From Isoetes taiwanensis (Eukaryota; Streptophyta; Lycopodiopsida; Isoetales; Isoetaceae): 64,000 nt of DNA. The position numbers were made by a program, and so were the translations under genes. The stretch's first letter is position 1. The number at the start of each line of letters is the position of its first letter. The stretch covers positions 10,600,572 to 10,664,571 of the forward strand of contig JAJEKV010000005.1 of assembly GCA_021234155.1 (NCBI GenBank), in the 5' to 3' direction. The notes below the pieces were generated by a model. That model was given only the letters and a program-made list of their open reading frames with translations. It was not told where the DNA came from and did not search any database. Positions 38,398 to 50,667 of the stretch are shown piece after piece.

Positions 38398-38885
38398 TAC
38401 ATTAGGTGAAACAAGCCTTCAGAATCCCCGCATATTACAGATTTCTCTTCTCGTCCTGTTGCATGTCGGAACTGTGCCATGGACGATTTGGAGGAAAAAA
38501 TCCAGCAGGTATACAATGCATGCAACTCCCCCATTTTATTTTCGAATTGTAGCTTCTATCTGAGCCCCCTTTTGCAGCTAAAGGCTGAAATACAGCTGGA
38601 ATCACCACTCGATGGCTTGTATGACCATCGCACTGTCCATTGGTTTCCTGAGGAGCATCAGATTCCTGCTCTTCAAGGAGGTGGATCTTATATGCTAGTT
38701 TGGACCTGCTACATCCCTAACAACCGCATTGAAGACTTCGTCATGGAGAACAATTGAACTGTGAGGCACCTTGCAGTTTTTACTTGAGGAGTTCTATTAT
38801 CGGAAGAGTATTAAGTAGACCAACAAAGGACTCTTATATGACATTGAGGAGGTATGCTCACTTTATTGATTTGGTTGTAGTGTTT
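38398..38885 (+). pseudogene. Gene fragment ending at the CACTA insertion, product unknown
   Basis: An exon-like segment ending CAG|GTATAC near 38508 is followed, after CAG near 38577, by LKAEIQLESPLDGLYDHRTV and GGGSYMLVWTCYIPNNRIED. A frame change near 38748 then gives EQLNCEAPCSFYLRSSIIGR. The CACTA element copy A begins at 38886, and no continuation is visible on its other side before E2. I do not recognise the protein. The composition and the splice-like borders suggest a broken host gene. Confidence 0.35.
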
Positions 38886-39950
38886 CACAAGGCACCCAAA
38901 AGTTTAACCAATAAAATAAACCACTGACAAACCACTATAGATGTGATTTTTTATAATAAAAATTTCATTCTTAATAAAAACCACATAACATAGTGGTTTT
39001 TATAACTAGTATGTGGTTATTCATATTGATTTTATGTTATAGCGTGGCTTTTCAAATCCAAACCTAGTTTATTTTATAGTTTCTAACGTTGGTTTTCTAA
39101 TGTTCCATGATTATTAATTCGATATTGGTTTGTAGCATGGTTTTTCAACACCACTTTAAATATGGTAATGGTTGTTTATGTTGGTTTTCTATTGACACAA
39201 AGTTAAAGTACTTTATGGTGTGGTTTTTTAACCAATTTAAATGCCATGGTGGTTATTCATGCTAGTTTTCTATTATCACAGTTTATATTATAAAATGGTT
39301 GTGGTTTATAGCAGTTTCAATCATGGTGATCGTTCACAAATATCATCTAAAAAGATGTGGCTCTCCGTAGTGCAATACCAGCATAGAATTGAATTGAATG
39401 TTTTTTATCGTCCATGGAGTCGAATCGGATAGTGGTGCGGTTTTGCATTCACATTTCTATATTAACTAAGGTTTATATCATGGTTTCCATTTTTCGATAC
39501 CAATTTAGTATCCAATGGCCAAGCATGTAATGAGAAATAAAATATCATGCTATAACGATCTTCGAAAGATGGGAATTATTCTTGAGATGACTTACTCATT
39601 AATTAAATTGATTTCTATCATCTATAGTATCCAAATTATCTATGAGGCTTCATACAAGGAAATCATACAAGGACAATCATAAGCATGCAAACCAATAATA
39701 TAGTTTCCTAAAATTTATTCAATTAAAATTGAAGGACATGTTGTAATATGTAGCACAATAACAGAGGGTTACTTTTAGATTTTTATACGCTTTTTCACAT
39801 GGTTTTTCTATGATTTCGTTGTTGTATTCGTTGAGGTGTACTAAATAGTATTTCTAGAGTGCACCCTTTATGAGCCGTTGATTTTCGTTGGTTGGAACAA
39901 TCCGAGGGTTGTTGTCTTTCTCTGCATGTGTTTGTGCATGAACACTGCGC

Positions 39951-40112
39951 ATGTGTATGCATGTGCATGTGCATGTGCACATGCATGTGCATGTGTGTGC
40001 ATATGCATGTGCATGTGTATTGTGCATATGCAAGTGCAAGTGCATGTGCATGTGCATGTGCATATGCATATGCATGTGTGCATGTGTGTGCATATGCATA
40101 TGCATGTGTACT
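39951..40112. repeat. (TGCATG)n-type simple repeat
   Basis: Purine-pyrimidine alternating repeat of GCATGT / GCATAT units, about 27 hexamers with variants. Long open frames rich in Met/His/Cys/Val here are artefacts of the repeat. The alternating sequence could adopt Z-form or cruciform structure. Confidence 0.85.
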
Positions 40113-40851
40113 TGCCCTCTTGGATTCTTATTGCCGGAGTGGATTTTACTACTACGAGATGGATTTTTTGCTCACACTTACAAAGGTATTTGTTTTTTAA
40201 TATTTCTTCAGTTAGCATAATGTTTTTTTTTACAAGGAATTGGTTTCCTGATTCTACAATGTAGTGCTGCAAAACCCCCTTTTGTTTCCTTCCTAAGATT
40301 TGCTGCAGATTCAAAAAGAGTTTAGAGTTTAGCCCTCTGTTTGCTTCCAACTCTTGGATATTCCTGGCTGCCGGATTGTTCATAGCAGCCAGCCTTTAGC
40401 TTCAATCAACAAATGGATTCTTATGCAAACAACAGACGGATTATTCCACGCCCTTTTCCATGTCACGCAGATCAGTCAAACAGTGGCCACAAGAATGCAT
40501 TTATATTGTAGGTTTGGAACTTTAATCGAACCATAAGGTGAATCATGCATTACCTTTAAGCTAGAGATGGAGCATCCAAAATCATATGGATTGATAAACA
40601 ATGGTGTTATTGTGAAAGATAAATAGTTGTAGCGGAAGTAACAATATGTAGCATAATAACAGGGGGTTTTCTTTGTGTTGCAAACTTTATGACTTTCAGA
40701 ATAATGGGATCAATCTGCTCTATCTTTATGGTAACTTTTACTTATGTTCTATTTGTTTTATTGTGATCAAATTCAAAGCTACAGGTGATGAAAGCCTCAA
40801 ATGAATTCTAGTTTTTTTTTCTGGTTTTTTTTCTGGTTTTTTTCTGGTTTT

Positions 40852-41430
40852 TATGGTGTTGATTTCGTACGTGCAAAATACAATTATGAGGCATCCAACA
40901 TATAAAAATTAAATCCCCCAACACATAACAACCAACACATAACAACCATTGACATTAACAACTAACACATAACTACCATTGACATTAATTAACACAACCA
41001 TTGGGTCCAACACATTTAAATTAAAATCCCCCTTAAACCCCCTTTGGTTTGGGTGCATATTCACACGGGGGGTGACGTAGGGCAGCGAGAGCCCTCATAA
41101 TTGTATTTTGCACGTACGAAATCAACACCATATAGTATTCCACTTTAAATCTTATAGTATTTATTTTGCGAATCTTGTTATACAGTATAGCAAATTTTGT
41201 ACTTACATACCCCACAAATGAGGAACTTTACGTACGATATAGATTAAGGAATAAGGGGTGAATATGCCTATCCAACAGCTCTCGTTGCCCGGAGTCACCC
41301 CCCGTGTGAATATGCACCCAAACCAAAGGGGGTTTAAGGGGGATTTTAATTTAAATGTGTTGGACCCAATGGTTGTGTTAATTAATGTCAATGGTAGTTA
41401 TGTGTTGGTTGTTAATGTCAATGGTTGAGG
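40852..41430. repeat. Nested foldback structure inside CACTA copy A
   Basis: Two sets of inverted repeats interlock. A ~38-bp pair containing GTTGATTTCGTACGTGCAAA lies at 40852-40890 and its complement at 41096-41133. A ~135-bp, essentially perfect pair lies at about 40943-41077 and 41295-41428, containing GGGTGCATATTCACACGGGG on the first arm and its complement on the second. The arms carry repeated CAACCATTGACATTAA words. This looks like one foldback/MITE-like insertion, probably rearranged. Confidence 0.75.
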
Positions 41431-42211
41431 AAAGTAAAAAATATATATATTACCACAGAAGCCTCTTTCTTGAAGCCTCTTTCAGTGGAAGAAAATATTT
41501 AGCTACTTCTATGTTCATCTTCTACCCGAGGAACAATCTACTTATTTAAAATGTTTTAGGGGGTGCTTGCCTAATATTGTTAATACTAATTCGGCGTTCG
41601 ATTGAGCTTTTTCAGGCTTGGTTTCCTCCATTTTTGTTTTCGAGCAACATGTTTTGATTCACTTGGTGCATTCTAGGTTTCTTCTTTCTTTTATTTTGCT
41701 CCTTCTTTTCTGGTTTCAGATCTGCAGTTTATAGATTCTTTCTTTCACTATTTTGCCAACTAACCAATTACCTAGCAAACTGGAGCTCACTTAACAACAA
41801 ATGCAAAAATGACACAATTTCTCAGCACCCGCCTAAAATGTGGTTCTTGTCAAAGATGCAAAAATAACATAATTTCATAGTTGAACCTTGTTTACTATCT
41901 TTCTTTTATTCATACATTATTGAACCTAAAGGTGACAATGTTGTTATGGTTCCTACACTCCTGGAGGATGCACATAGTAAGAAGAGGGTGGACATCTGCA
42001 TTTGAAGGGTGGCCAAAAACATCCCTAGTATACTGATATTTGGAAACTAATTTAACCCCTAAGGTATATATTTTACCTCGGATAGCAAAAAAATTCCTCT
42101 AATGGTAAGTAAACAAATACGAAATGGTAAAAAGGACCCTTTCTTGCACGCAGATGTCCCATACTACAAATAATAATTGAATCCACAGGGCTACTGAAAT
42201 GATTTATGCCA

Positions 42212-42275
42212 TAGCATAGAATAGAATAGAATAGAATAGAATAGAATAGAATAGAATAGAATAGAATAGAATAGA
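42212..42275. repeat. (TAGAA)n microsatellite, about 12 units
   Basis: Twelve or so perfect TAGAA units. The same pentamer forms the LINE 3' tail in this window, so the array may have grown from a LINE tail. The matching region of copy B lies just beyond the window end. Confidence 0.8.
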
Positions 42276-42926
42276 ACAAGCTCAATGAACCTATTCAAAC
42301 CGCAACACACCTCATACCAGAGATAGGACTAACATTGGAACACCACTCCCTCCGTACAAAAATGACCAAAACTAAATAGTTGATGCCTCCCAAGTACTTA
42401 ATGGGTACAAGTGCAAACTACGCAATCACCCACAAAATCCATTATTGTTGCTATAGGAGCCCCACTTACTGCACTAGTATTACTACCAAAAAATTTATTC
42501 TCAGTAGTTTTTCATCATTGTTGTCAAATGATTGACCACATACATGGGGGTACTCGTACCACCACCAAGTGTGCAATTGAGACTAAGGTTTGAACCCCGG
42601 GCCATGTAACCTTGGGGAATGCAACCAAGGTTGGTTACCATGATATAACAAAAATAGTATAAAACACAGCTAAGAATCACACATATGGAGAGACTTACGC
42701 CAAACTTACACCTCCACCATGGAAAAATTACAAATGGGTATTAAATATACTTAAATTGCTTTCCCATGCATGCATATTAGTCCATCCGATACATTGGAGA
42801 CTCATACCTGCCACCATCTATTGTAAACAATCATAGCGTCTGAACAATCATGCAGGCTTGGTTCCTAGATAATAATGAGAAAAAAAACAATAAAACTACA
42901 ACCTAAAAAACCTTTTGATTTGAGAA

Positions 42927-45252
42927 TAGAATAGAATAGAATAGGTTTTTAGCGTCCACGGAGACCAATTGGCCTATGGGACCCAAACAAAAAAAAAGAG
43001 AGCAGCAAGCATATTACTGACAGGATTAAAAAACCCCCGCCCCGAAGGGTTTTCGAGGGAAAAACCTTAGCAGTAATAAGCCTGCTGGCACACTGTACAA
43101 TTGCATAAGACAGTTCAATACCATCCCGTAGGACATAAACGAGTCCGTGCATCCATAACCTCCTGGAGGTATGACCCCAACAAACCCACTGACGCCGTAG
43201 CCAATAACTGATGCAACGGCTGGCCAGGCACTAGTAATCGAACATATCGCTCTCGGATATGGGCAAAATGCCGGGCAGTCCGGAGGGCATGACATTCATC
43301 CTCAATCGCCACGGTGGCAACATCGGCAAAGCCTTTGCTCTCGCGGCTTCACGAGCCCAACGCCTGTTTCAATGCGGAGGCGATGTGCCCCGCGGCGAAT
43401 GGAAGCTATAAGCTGCGTTTCTTCATGGGTAGGTGGGTGTACAAATCTTGGTGTGGGCCTCTTGTGAGCCTAGGATTGACCTGCTGGCTGATAGTGTGCC
43501 GACTTAACATCGTCGAGCCTCTCGCATCCCACGGCTTGCGAAGGAAAGTAGCATCAAGGTATAGTTTTAGTGCCTCGCGATCTTTCTTTGTCGACACGGG
43601 CGATCTGTTTGCTGCACACCCCAAATGCGTGAGAACCAGCGAGCCCGCTTGTCTTTCAGCCAGGATTTCAGCGTTGGGGACCCATTTCGTGGCCAAAGCA
43701 AGGCGGAACAAGCGTGTATCAGCCATAGCGACCACCTTTTGGAAGTAAACGATATGGCGTTCCAATGCGGCCCGATTGAAGGGTAAGAAGCCTGTCTCTG
43801 GAGTAGGATCCGATGCGGAGCTGTGGACTTCACCCCGGGCCCGTGCAAGAAGGCCTTCTCGCGACCTGCCGAGGTCATTCGGTGTTGAGGGATATCACCG
43901 GACCCACACTTCGCCCCATACAAAGGGGCGGCTCAACCAAGGCCGAAACAAATGTGATTGGTGACCCCGGGCATACAACTCCCCGCCTTTGTGGTACATT
44001 TGTTACGCATGGCATATAGTGCTTTCCAACCCGCATTGACCCGCAGAACCCGATAGCCGCATCCCAATGGGTGGTAGTTGAGAACTCAATCCCCAAGTAC
44101 TTGTAGGTGAGCCACCTCTACCTCTTGCCCCCCGGTAAGTGAATGTGGGAAGCCTTGGTCGACGGGATGATGCAACTAGCAAAGACCCTAGTTTTGGCCA
44201 AGTTAACTTTCGCATGCCGGTGAATTGGCAAAAGTGTCAAGAGCATCCAGGTGACGTTGCATGTCCTCCGGAGTATAGGCCATGAGGTTGACATCGCCAA
44301 AGATATATGAGTTGCCGGATTGTGTGATGCATGATATGTGCGCCCGCACCTCCATGCTCGAGAGCCAATCTTCCAACCGATCAATGTACAGGCCAAAGAG
44401 TGTGGGGAGAGGGGGCAACCCCGACGACTCGATGCTCGGGTCACCGTACTGTCTTGTGGCGATGTGATACGGCTACCGAGCATGCCTCGTGCGGCCTATA
44501 TCTTTGCATTCCCCGCGGGGGTCCCCGGTACCGCCGCATCGGTCCCATAGCTTATTATGGGTACCGTGTCGAATGCCTTTGCAAAATCCACGAAACAACA
44601 AGCATGTGTTCTGCGGCGATTCCTCGCTATCTTCAATCAATGTGCGCAGAGTGAAGATATGATCAATGGTAGAATGTCCGGGCGAAAAACACCGCGTGTA
44701 AGAGCTCGCGACCGTTTCCTCGCCCATATTGTCACCCCATTTTGCTCAAGGATGCCAGCCAACGATTTTGCAAAAAGAGAGTCGACCATAATAGTACGGT
44801 AGTTGGTAGGACATTGAGGGTCCCCCTTTTTGTATATGGGCACTACTCTACTAGTGGTCCATTGCGTGGGAAGCCTTCGCAATGCTTTATTGAACAATGC
44901 CGGAGAACAGGCACCACTGGAGGGCCCAGCCCATTTCGGGGAGCTCACCTGCATGCCATCTAAATCGGCCGCCTTCCCATTAGCTAGGCCAGAGGCCCAT
45001 GATGACATCCCCCTCTGCGGATAACGAGCCATGCCTATCTGTGGAGGGACTGGTGCCCGCCCCCGCCCCGGGTCATACAACAATTTGCAATCTTTGTACC
45101 CATTGCTCGAGGTGATATTCCCGTGGGCTGCGGCAGCTTGCTTGCTCAAGACCCTTCTCCGAATGTCCGGGTGCCGGTCCCAGAGACCAAACATCCCAAG
45201 GTTGATGCTCATGAGGTATCCGCCTTCTTGTTCTTGAGAAAGGAACGGTATT
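42927..45252 (-). mobile_element. LINE inserted in CACTA copy A, with (TTCTA)n 3' tail
   Basis: Copy B lacks this segment, so its limits are exact: B reads GATTTGAGAACACGTGGG (reverse complement of 63385-63402), while A is interrupted after GATTTGAGAA. On the minus strand the element contains RT motifs in order: NGKAADLDGMQ, RVVPIYKKGDP with NYRTI, a segment beginning RCFSPGHSTIDHIFTLR, FRGFCKGI (degenerate FAKAF box), LPTLFGLYIDRLEDW, and a C-terminal CHALRTARHFAH. It is interrupted by many frameshifts and ends in a TAGAA tail. It is 2.33 kb, so 5'-truncated. Any target duplication is 3-4 bp at most. Confidence 0.88.
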
Positions 45253-47305
45253 GAACACGTGGGATTTAAACCTACTGCATTATTGCCCCGTGTTCTCTGC
45301 CCAAAGGATAGCTGGGTGCTACGATCGATGATTGTGGGATTCTGACTTTTAAATTCCTCCCTTAATCAATAATCAATTTTTCCCACTTTAGATTCAAACT
45401 TAAAAGTTCCACAAGTCTTAATGCTTCAAAGGACCAATCAAATTCAACAAGAATATGGTTCAAGTTGTATGGTTCAACAACAATATGGTTATTCTATGAC
45501 GAATCTGCATCATCTGTGCTAATCTACCCATGGTGGGGCCATTGCAGGTCTGATCCACCGTTTTGCCATGCCTACAAATGTCATGTCTATACCATGTATG
45601 CTTTTCTAGCACTGCTTAAATTCTTGTTCACCAAATATGAATCACGATATGTTCAACGAAGATTGATCTCCAAAATTGACCCATCCATCTCCACTGCTCT
45701 CCATCGACATGCACCTTTGATCTTATCTCTACAAGAGCTGCAATGATCCATGCAACTCTTTTCCACACCTGTGCAACAACAGGAGAAGTTGCTACACATA
45801 GTGGTGGTTGATTACTGCCCAAAAACAAGACAAAAAGAAAAATAAAAAAGGAAAAGAAAATCTTAGTATCAATTTATCAATTTTGATATATAAATGTGCA
45901 CCTTCCCAAAACAAGAAAAGAAAAACGCAAAGGGATCACAAAAAATACTTCCCGCAGGGTTTATACCTCCACCTAGGGGGCATCGATGGAGTGATCTAGT
46001 ATATGGGCAATCGAATTCCATAGTGATAAACAACTCCCCTTTGTGGCTAATCAAATTCAATAGATTTAAGCTAAGGCAGGTCCAAATAACGCCTGATCAC
46101 AAGGCAAAGCTGTCCAATGGTCGAGATTTCGATCTAGTAGAATGCTCCTATTGGCCCGTCCCTTTCCCCCCTCACCGCCACTTTCCCCGCCCTTGTCGCC
46201 TTCCATTTGCATGCCTTCCATTCTTGGTGGTGCTGTTTCAGCTATGGCGAATATTGCCATACTTCCGGCTATGGCGCTCGAGCTATGCACAATATGCAAG
46301 TGATCATCGCCGCCATATACTCCGCTCGTCATATACTCGCTTTGCAAAGTAACTGCGACCCTAATGCGTACTGGCCCGTCGCTCCCTATGGCTATGCTTA
46401 TGCACGCTTGCGAGAGGAGTCGCTTCGGGCCGCTAGACTCGGTAAATCCACTTCTAGGTTGCCATCTTTTTCCTCCTTCTAATGCATCCTCTTTAAGTTT
46501 ACTCAATCGACTTCGACCAGATGTGTAGGAGGCGCAGAGTAGTCTTCCTTATTCTTGGTACATACGTAAGTCTTAAACCTTGCTTTGCTCCCTTTTCCAC
46601 ACCGGTTTCTAGTATATTTTTGTTTACTTTGGCGCATTTAATGGCCCCTTTTGATGCCCTTTTCTCGGGCATCTTGGCTTCCACCATAGCTCGGCAACAA
46701 CATTTCTAGTACGTTTTTGTTTCGCTATGGTCCCCGCCGCCGCATGTGGTTGTTGTTCCATCTATTCAGCAGCTTATTTATCCGGGATGCAATGGGGGGC
46801 CTATTTGAGCAGGATCGAGTTGTGGGTTTTCAGGTAACCTGACTTTCTTTACAATGGTAACCTGACTGTTTTATACTACAGAGGCATGAGAAGGAAATTT
46901 AGAGGTATACGAAGGAAATTTGACCCCTTCCTGTGAAACTACACCTTTGGAAAATGGAAGCTCAGGCTAATTATGGCAAGTACCTTCCAACTCTCGCTGT
47001 GTTTGCTATGCCATTCATGTAGCCACTGTTTTTAAGCGCCAGACTCCTTTGCGGGGAGATCTTGGTCCAGATATGGTACTAAGATATGGAATTTGTTCTC
47101 TTTTCCTGCTTATATCCTTCAAAAATAAATGAGAATTCAAAAGAAAGATGACTCGTGTTTTACATTTAGAATGAGCTTCTTGGACTAGTGTAACAGATTT
47201 CCAAATTGTGTTGTTTCTGTCTTTCTCTTCAACAATGATATCATACACTTTAGAAATTTAATGGGTTGATGTATTTTAAATTATCAACTTTTTGTTATCG
47301 ACAGG

Positions 47306-48342
47306 TATCAAAGTATATGAGACACAGTATATGATACACAGGAGAAGGAAATGATTATTGAGCCGTCTTTAAAGTTTGCTGGTAATCCGAATATAGTTGT
47401 AGCAGTGAAAGCTTTTGGCTTGAAGGCTCTTGTCCGTGTACGAGTGAATTGTTTCCTACATCTTGATAGAACATCATCACAACTAAAAAAAACATGTTTT
47501 GTTTTATTGAAGGTGGTTGATGTACAAGTCTTTGCAACGGCGCCGAAAGTAACAATGAAACCTCTTGTTCCTCGCATTTCCATGTTTTGAAAAAATAATA
47601 GTATCTCTTATGGATAAGGTTAGTTCCTTCTATTTGTGAATAAGTGATAATTAATTTCTTTTTCACCTTTTGTTTTGGAGGAATCGTCACTTTATGGAAA
47701 GATGGAATAATGCTATAATGCTTGAGTAACCCCGTTCTTATTATCTTTGTATTTGCATTTTTGCTTTTTGTGTCTTGATTAGAATATATCGCCTTTCCAC
47801 CACATGTTGATTTCGGGCTCAAGCTACTCGGTGGCTTATATGGCGATTCTGGTGTTTATGCTCGTCCAAGTATGTAATTGGTATGTCGGTCCAGTTTTAT
47901 TTATAGTCCGCTATGTGATTTCTCATCCTCTTTCCTAGGATTTGATAAAGGAGCAAGTTGCGGCAATGTATTTGTGGCCAAAGACTTTGGAAATAAATGT
48001 GATAGACGATCCAAAGTAAGCGGTGGCCTCTTTATCTTATTATATGCCATTTTGTTTTATTTATGCCTGTCACTTTCTCGTATGTTGGGTAACAGAGCAG
48101 TAGCGAAGCCGGTAGGCATGCTTGAAGTAAAGGTGGTAAGAGCAACTGGACTGAAGAAAAAGGACCTTCTAGGAAAGTCAGATCCTTATGTCAAATTGTC
48201 AATAGGCGAAGGGGCATTTTCAAGAAAGAAGACCTCTGTTAAGATGAGCACATTGAATCCAGAATGGAACGAAATATTTCACATGCTTGTGCATGACCCA
48301 GAGTCACAGGTGTTGGAGTTCAATTTATATGATTGGGACTAA
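47306..48342 (+). pseudogene. Captured synaptotagmin (SMP-C2) exons in CACTA copy A
   Basis: Exons match plant SYT proteins in order: MIIEPSLKFAGNPNIVVAVK (SMP), VVDVQVFATA then TMKPLVP, PHVDFGLKLLGG, LIKEQVAAMYLWPKTLEINV with VIDDPK (47937-48015, GTAAGC donor), and a C2 start KPVGMLEVKVVRATGLKKKD to NPEWNEIFHMLVHDPESQVL, ending in a stop after DWD at 48342. Plant synaptotagmins tether the ER to the plasma membrane through SMP lipid-binding and C2 domains; here the membrane anchor, second C2 and ends are missing. Small indels break the frame near 47573, 47827-47871 and at the 14-bp duplication near 47311. The AG before PHVDF is lost (CACCACAT where copy B has CAGCCACAT). It is a captured fragment, not a working gene. 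Confidence 0.85.
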
Positions 48343-49970
48343 AACTCAACCATCGAAAACAATCAGGTATTATTAGAGGTTTTCTTTGTATTTTAAAGAT
48401 GTGAAAACTAAAGGAGATCCAACATAGCTTGAGAAGTATACCTCCAACATACCTTGAGAAAAATAGTTTTGCAACCTTCAAGTGCAAAGTCAATACTTTC
48501 TTTCTTTAAGACATTTCTATCTGAATTTGTTTTGATATTTATGTACTTACAAGTGCAAGGTTGGTCTTTCTATAAGATGTTTTTATCTGAATTTGTTTTG
48601 TAAGTATTTCTGAAAATAGATTTATCATTGTTTATGAGTTCTGGAAATGGTTGGGGTTCAAATCCCCTTGCTCCGTGAAAGCATACATATTGACATGGAC
48701 GTAATAAGTACAACAATACGTAAAATAAACCATCCACATTCTTTAATAGTTTGTTAAATACTCTTGAAATGCTTTAAACAACAAAACGATACTTCTTAAT
48801 AGATCTTAGTTAAATAAAGTTGAAATGGTTTAAACAACAAAGTGTTACTGGTTGTTGAGATGATTTAAACAACAAAGTGTTAGTGGTTATCATCACTGGT
48901 TTATAAATGATAACCATGAAGATAAGGCATAACCAAACCATGCACATTTGGAATAAACTATTACTAATAGTAATAGTAATTTGAATCTAACACATTGCTA
49001 ACCATATGCATTTTACCACTGACAATTAGCCATGCTAGTTCACCACATAACCAACCACACTATAGAATCACATGAATAGAGCAGCATATTAAACCACATC
49101 CACACCATCGTGTTATACCATAGGGACTAACCATACCCTTAAAACACTATAATATACTACATAAATTTACCAACACGCTATACCACTTTGACAAACTCTA
49201 CAAAGGAAACCATTAGCAATTACCATACCATAACACCACCCTAACAAACCTTACAAAAGAACCCATTAGTTTAGCCTCATATGGTTTTTAATGATATCAA
49301 CCCACAAACATGTATTGGTTTTGTAAAATGGTTTTGTAGTCACAACCATGGGAAAAACCATGTAGTGTTTTAATTTTGGGTGCCTTGTGTTTGTGGTAGG
49401 AATCATTGGAGTAGAGTTCAAGAGCTTGGATTAAGCGTTGCTATGGATTTAGCATTAGTAACAAGGTTGCAAATTAAATGGGAGTGTTGCAAAACTCCCG
49501 TTTCAAAGATTCCTTTTAAAAAAACACCATGCTCTTAAAATTGGCCTTTTTTAAAAAAACTTGAAAATTTCAAAAGGTTCAATTTTTTTTTCCCCTCATT
49601 TTGGCTCCTCATTAAGTCACAGTCTATTTTTTGCAAAGAAGCACTCTTAAAAATGGCAAAATGTAGATGTGAATATATAATCTCTGAAAATGAGATATCA
49701 AAAACATCAAAATAGAGAAGAAAAAATAATAACTATTTCTTTGAAATTTTTCAGTACATCAATTTGGCACCCTCAAAGTTTGGTGCGTATTGAACAATAT
49801 GCTTGTCAGACGTTGCAACTGGGTATATGTCCCAAGTCTCCACGTTTAGTTGTTCCCTCAAGCATGTTTGACATGTTTTGACGTTCTATTGGCCGAATAA
49901 AAAAACAAGAAAATAATCAAGTAAACAAATGAACACTAGGACACATAAAACAAAAAATGCAAAAACAAAA

Positions 49971-50111
49971 GTGTATTCTGGAATACACTTTTGTTTTTCT
50001 AAAATACACATGTGTATTCCAGAATACACTTTGGATTTTGAAAAAGCAAAGGTGTATTCCAGAATACACCTTTGCTTTCCTGAGAAAGCAATTGTGTATT
50101 CTGGAATACAC
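49971..50111. repeat. Four 18-bp palindromes near the left end of E2
   Basis: Copies of GTGTATTCYRGAATACAC at 49971-49988, 50012-50029, 50052-50069 and 50094-50111 are spaced 40-42 bp start to start, the same spacing as in E1 intron 2. The flanking words (AAAAGCAAA, CTTTGCTTTC) add a longer inverted symmetry. Confidence 0.85.
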
Positions 50112-50549
50112 CTTTGCTTTCTAAGAAACCAGACATGGCAAAGTTTTCTAAGAAATTTCCTAAACAAGATTTAGCACTTGGGCGTCTATGCCTAGAAGGA
50201 TCTTGCACCTTATAAGCCAAACAATTAGCAATGCCTCCATATGTTTAGATTTCCTTAATCCGGTGACCTGCTCATAGCATAAGCCAGTTGTTATTTTCGA
50301 GCCAGTTGTTATTTTTGGGAGGCAAGTCTGTCTCCAATAAACAGCAAGTCCCTTGCATAGGCAAGCATGTCCTCAATAAATAGCATGTCCCTTGCGTAGT
50401 GGTGAGATGCATTTAAACATAATCTTTTCTGACTATCCATTTCTTAGATTTATATTATAATTAGAGGGAGACTCAATGTAGTTTTCTTTATCAAATTATG
50501 CACATGGATACAAACAATGCATGAGGATGCACAACATGGTATGGGCTAG

Positions 50550-50667
50550 ATAACAGCCTCTCCAGGGGCCGTTAAACCGCCGAGGTCAAGACTCCAAAGA
50601 CGCCGCAGCCGCGGCAAAGGCGGCGTCGGTCGCGCGGCCCCATAACGGCCCCTGGAGAGGCTGTTAT
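50550..50667. repeat. Inverted repeat, 25-bp perfect arms, GC-rich loop
   Basis: The left arm ATAACAGCCTCTCCAGGGGC plus CGTTA (50550-50574) and its exact complement at 50643-50667 enclose a 68-bp loop rich in CGG/GCC. The outer word TTATNNNCATAAC recurs just downstream (50720-50765). It could be a small MITE inserted in E2 or a structural part of it. Confidence 0.7.

Larger units (their letters stand above)
38886..49389 (+). mobile_element. CACTA element copy A, complete, carrying a captured synaptotagmin fragment
   Basis: The left end reads CACAAGGCACCCAAAA and the right end TTTTGGGTGCCTTGTG, a perfect 16-bp terminal inverted repeat. The 3-bp target duplication TTT lies at 38883-38885 and 49390-49392. 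Three-base duplications and CAC...GTG ends are the hallmarks of the CACTA (CMC/EnSpm) superfamily. Both subterminal regions (about 38900-39400 and 48700-49380) are full of short ACCAC / AACCAT words on either strand, as expected for transposase-binding repeats. No transposase gene is recognisable, so it is non-autonomous. Without the LINE at 42927-45252 it would be about 8.2 kb. Copy B (59247 to the window end) matches it from 49389 back to 42319 except for the LINE. Confidence 0.88.

Noticed and set aside
39854-40383. Met/His/Cys-rich proteins on both strands
   Set aside because: They are read from a (TGCATG)n-type simple repeat in several frames; no frame has protein-like constraint.
48640-48690. 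tRNA gene or SINE suggested by GGGGTTCAAATCCCC
   Set aside because: Only a T-arm/B-box-like hairpin is present. No A box or cloverleaf can be folded upstream.
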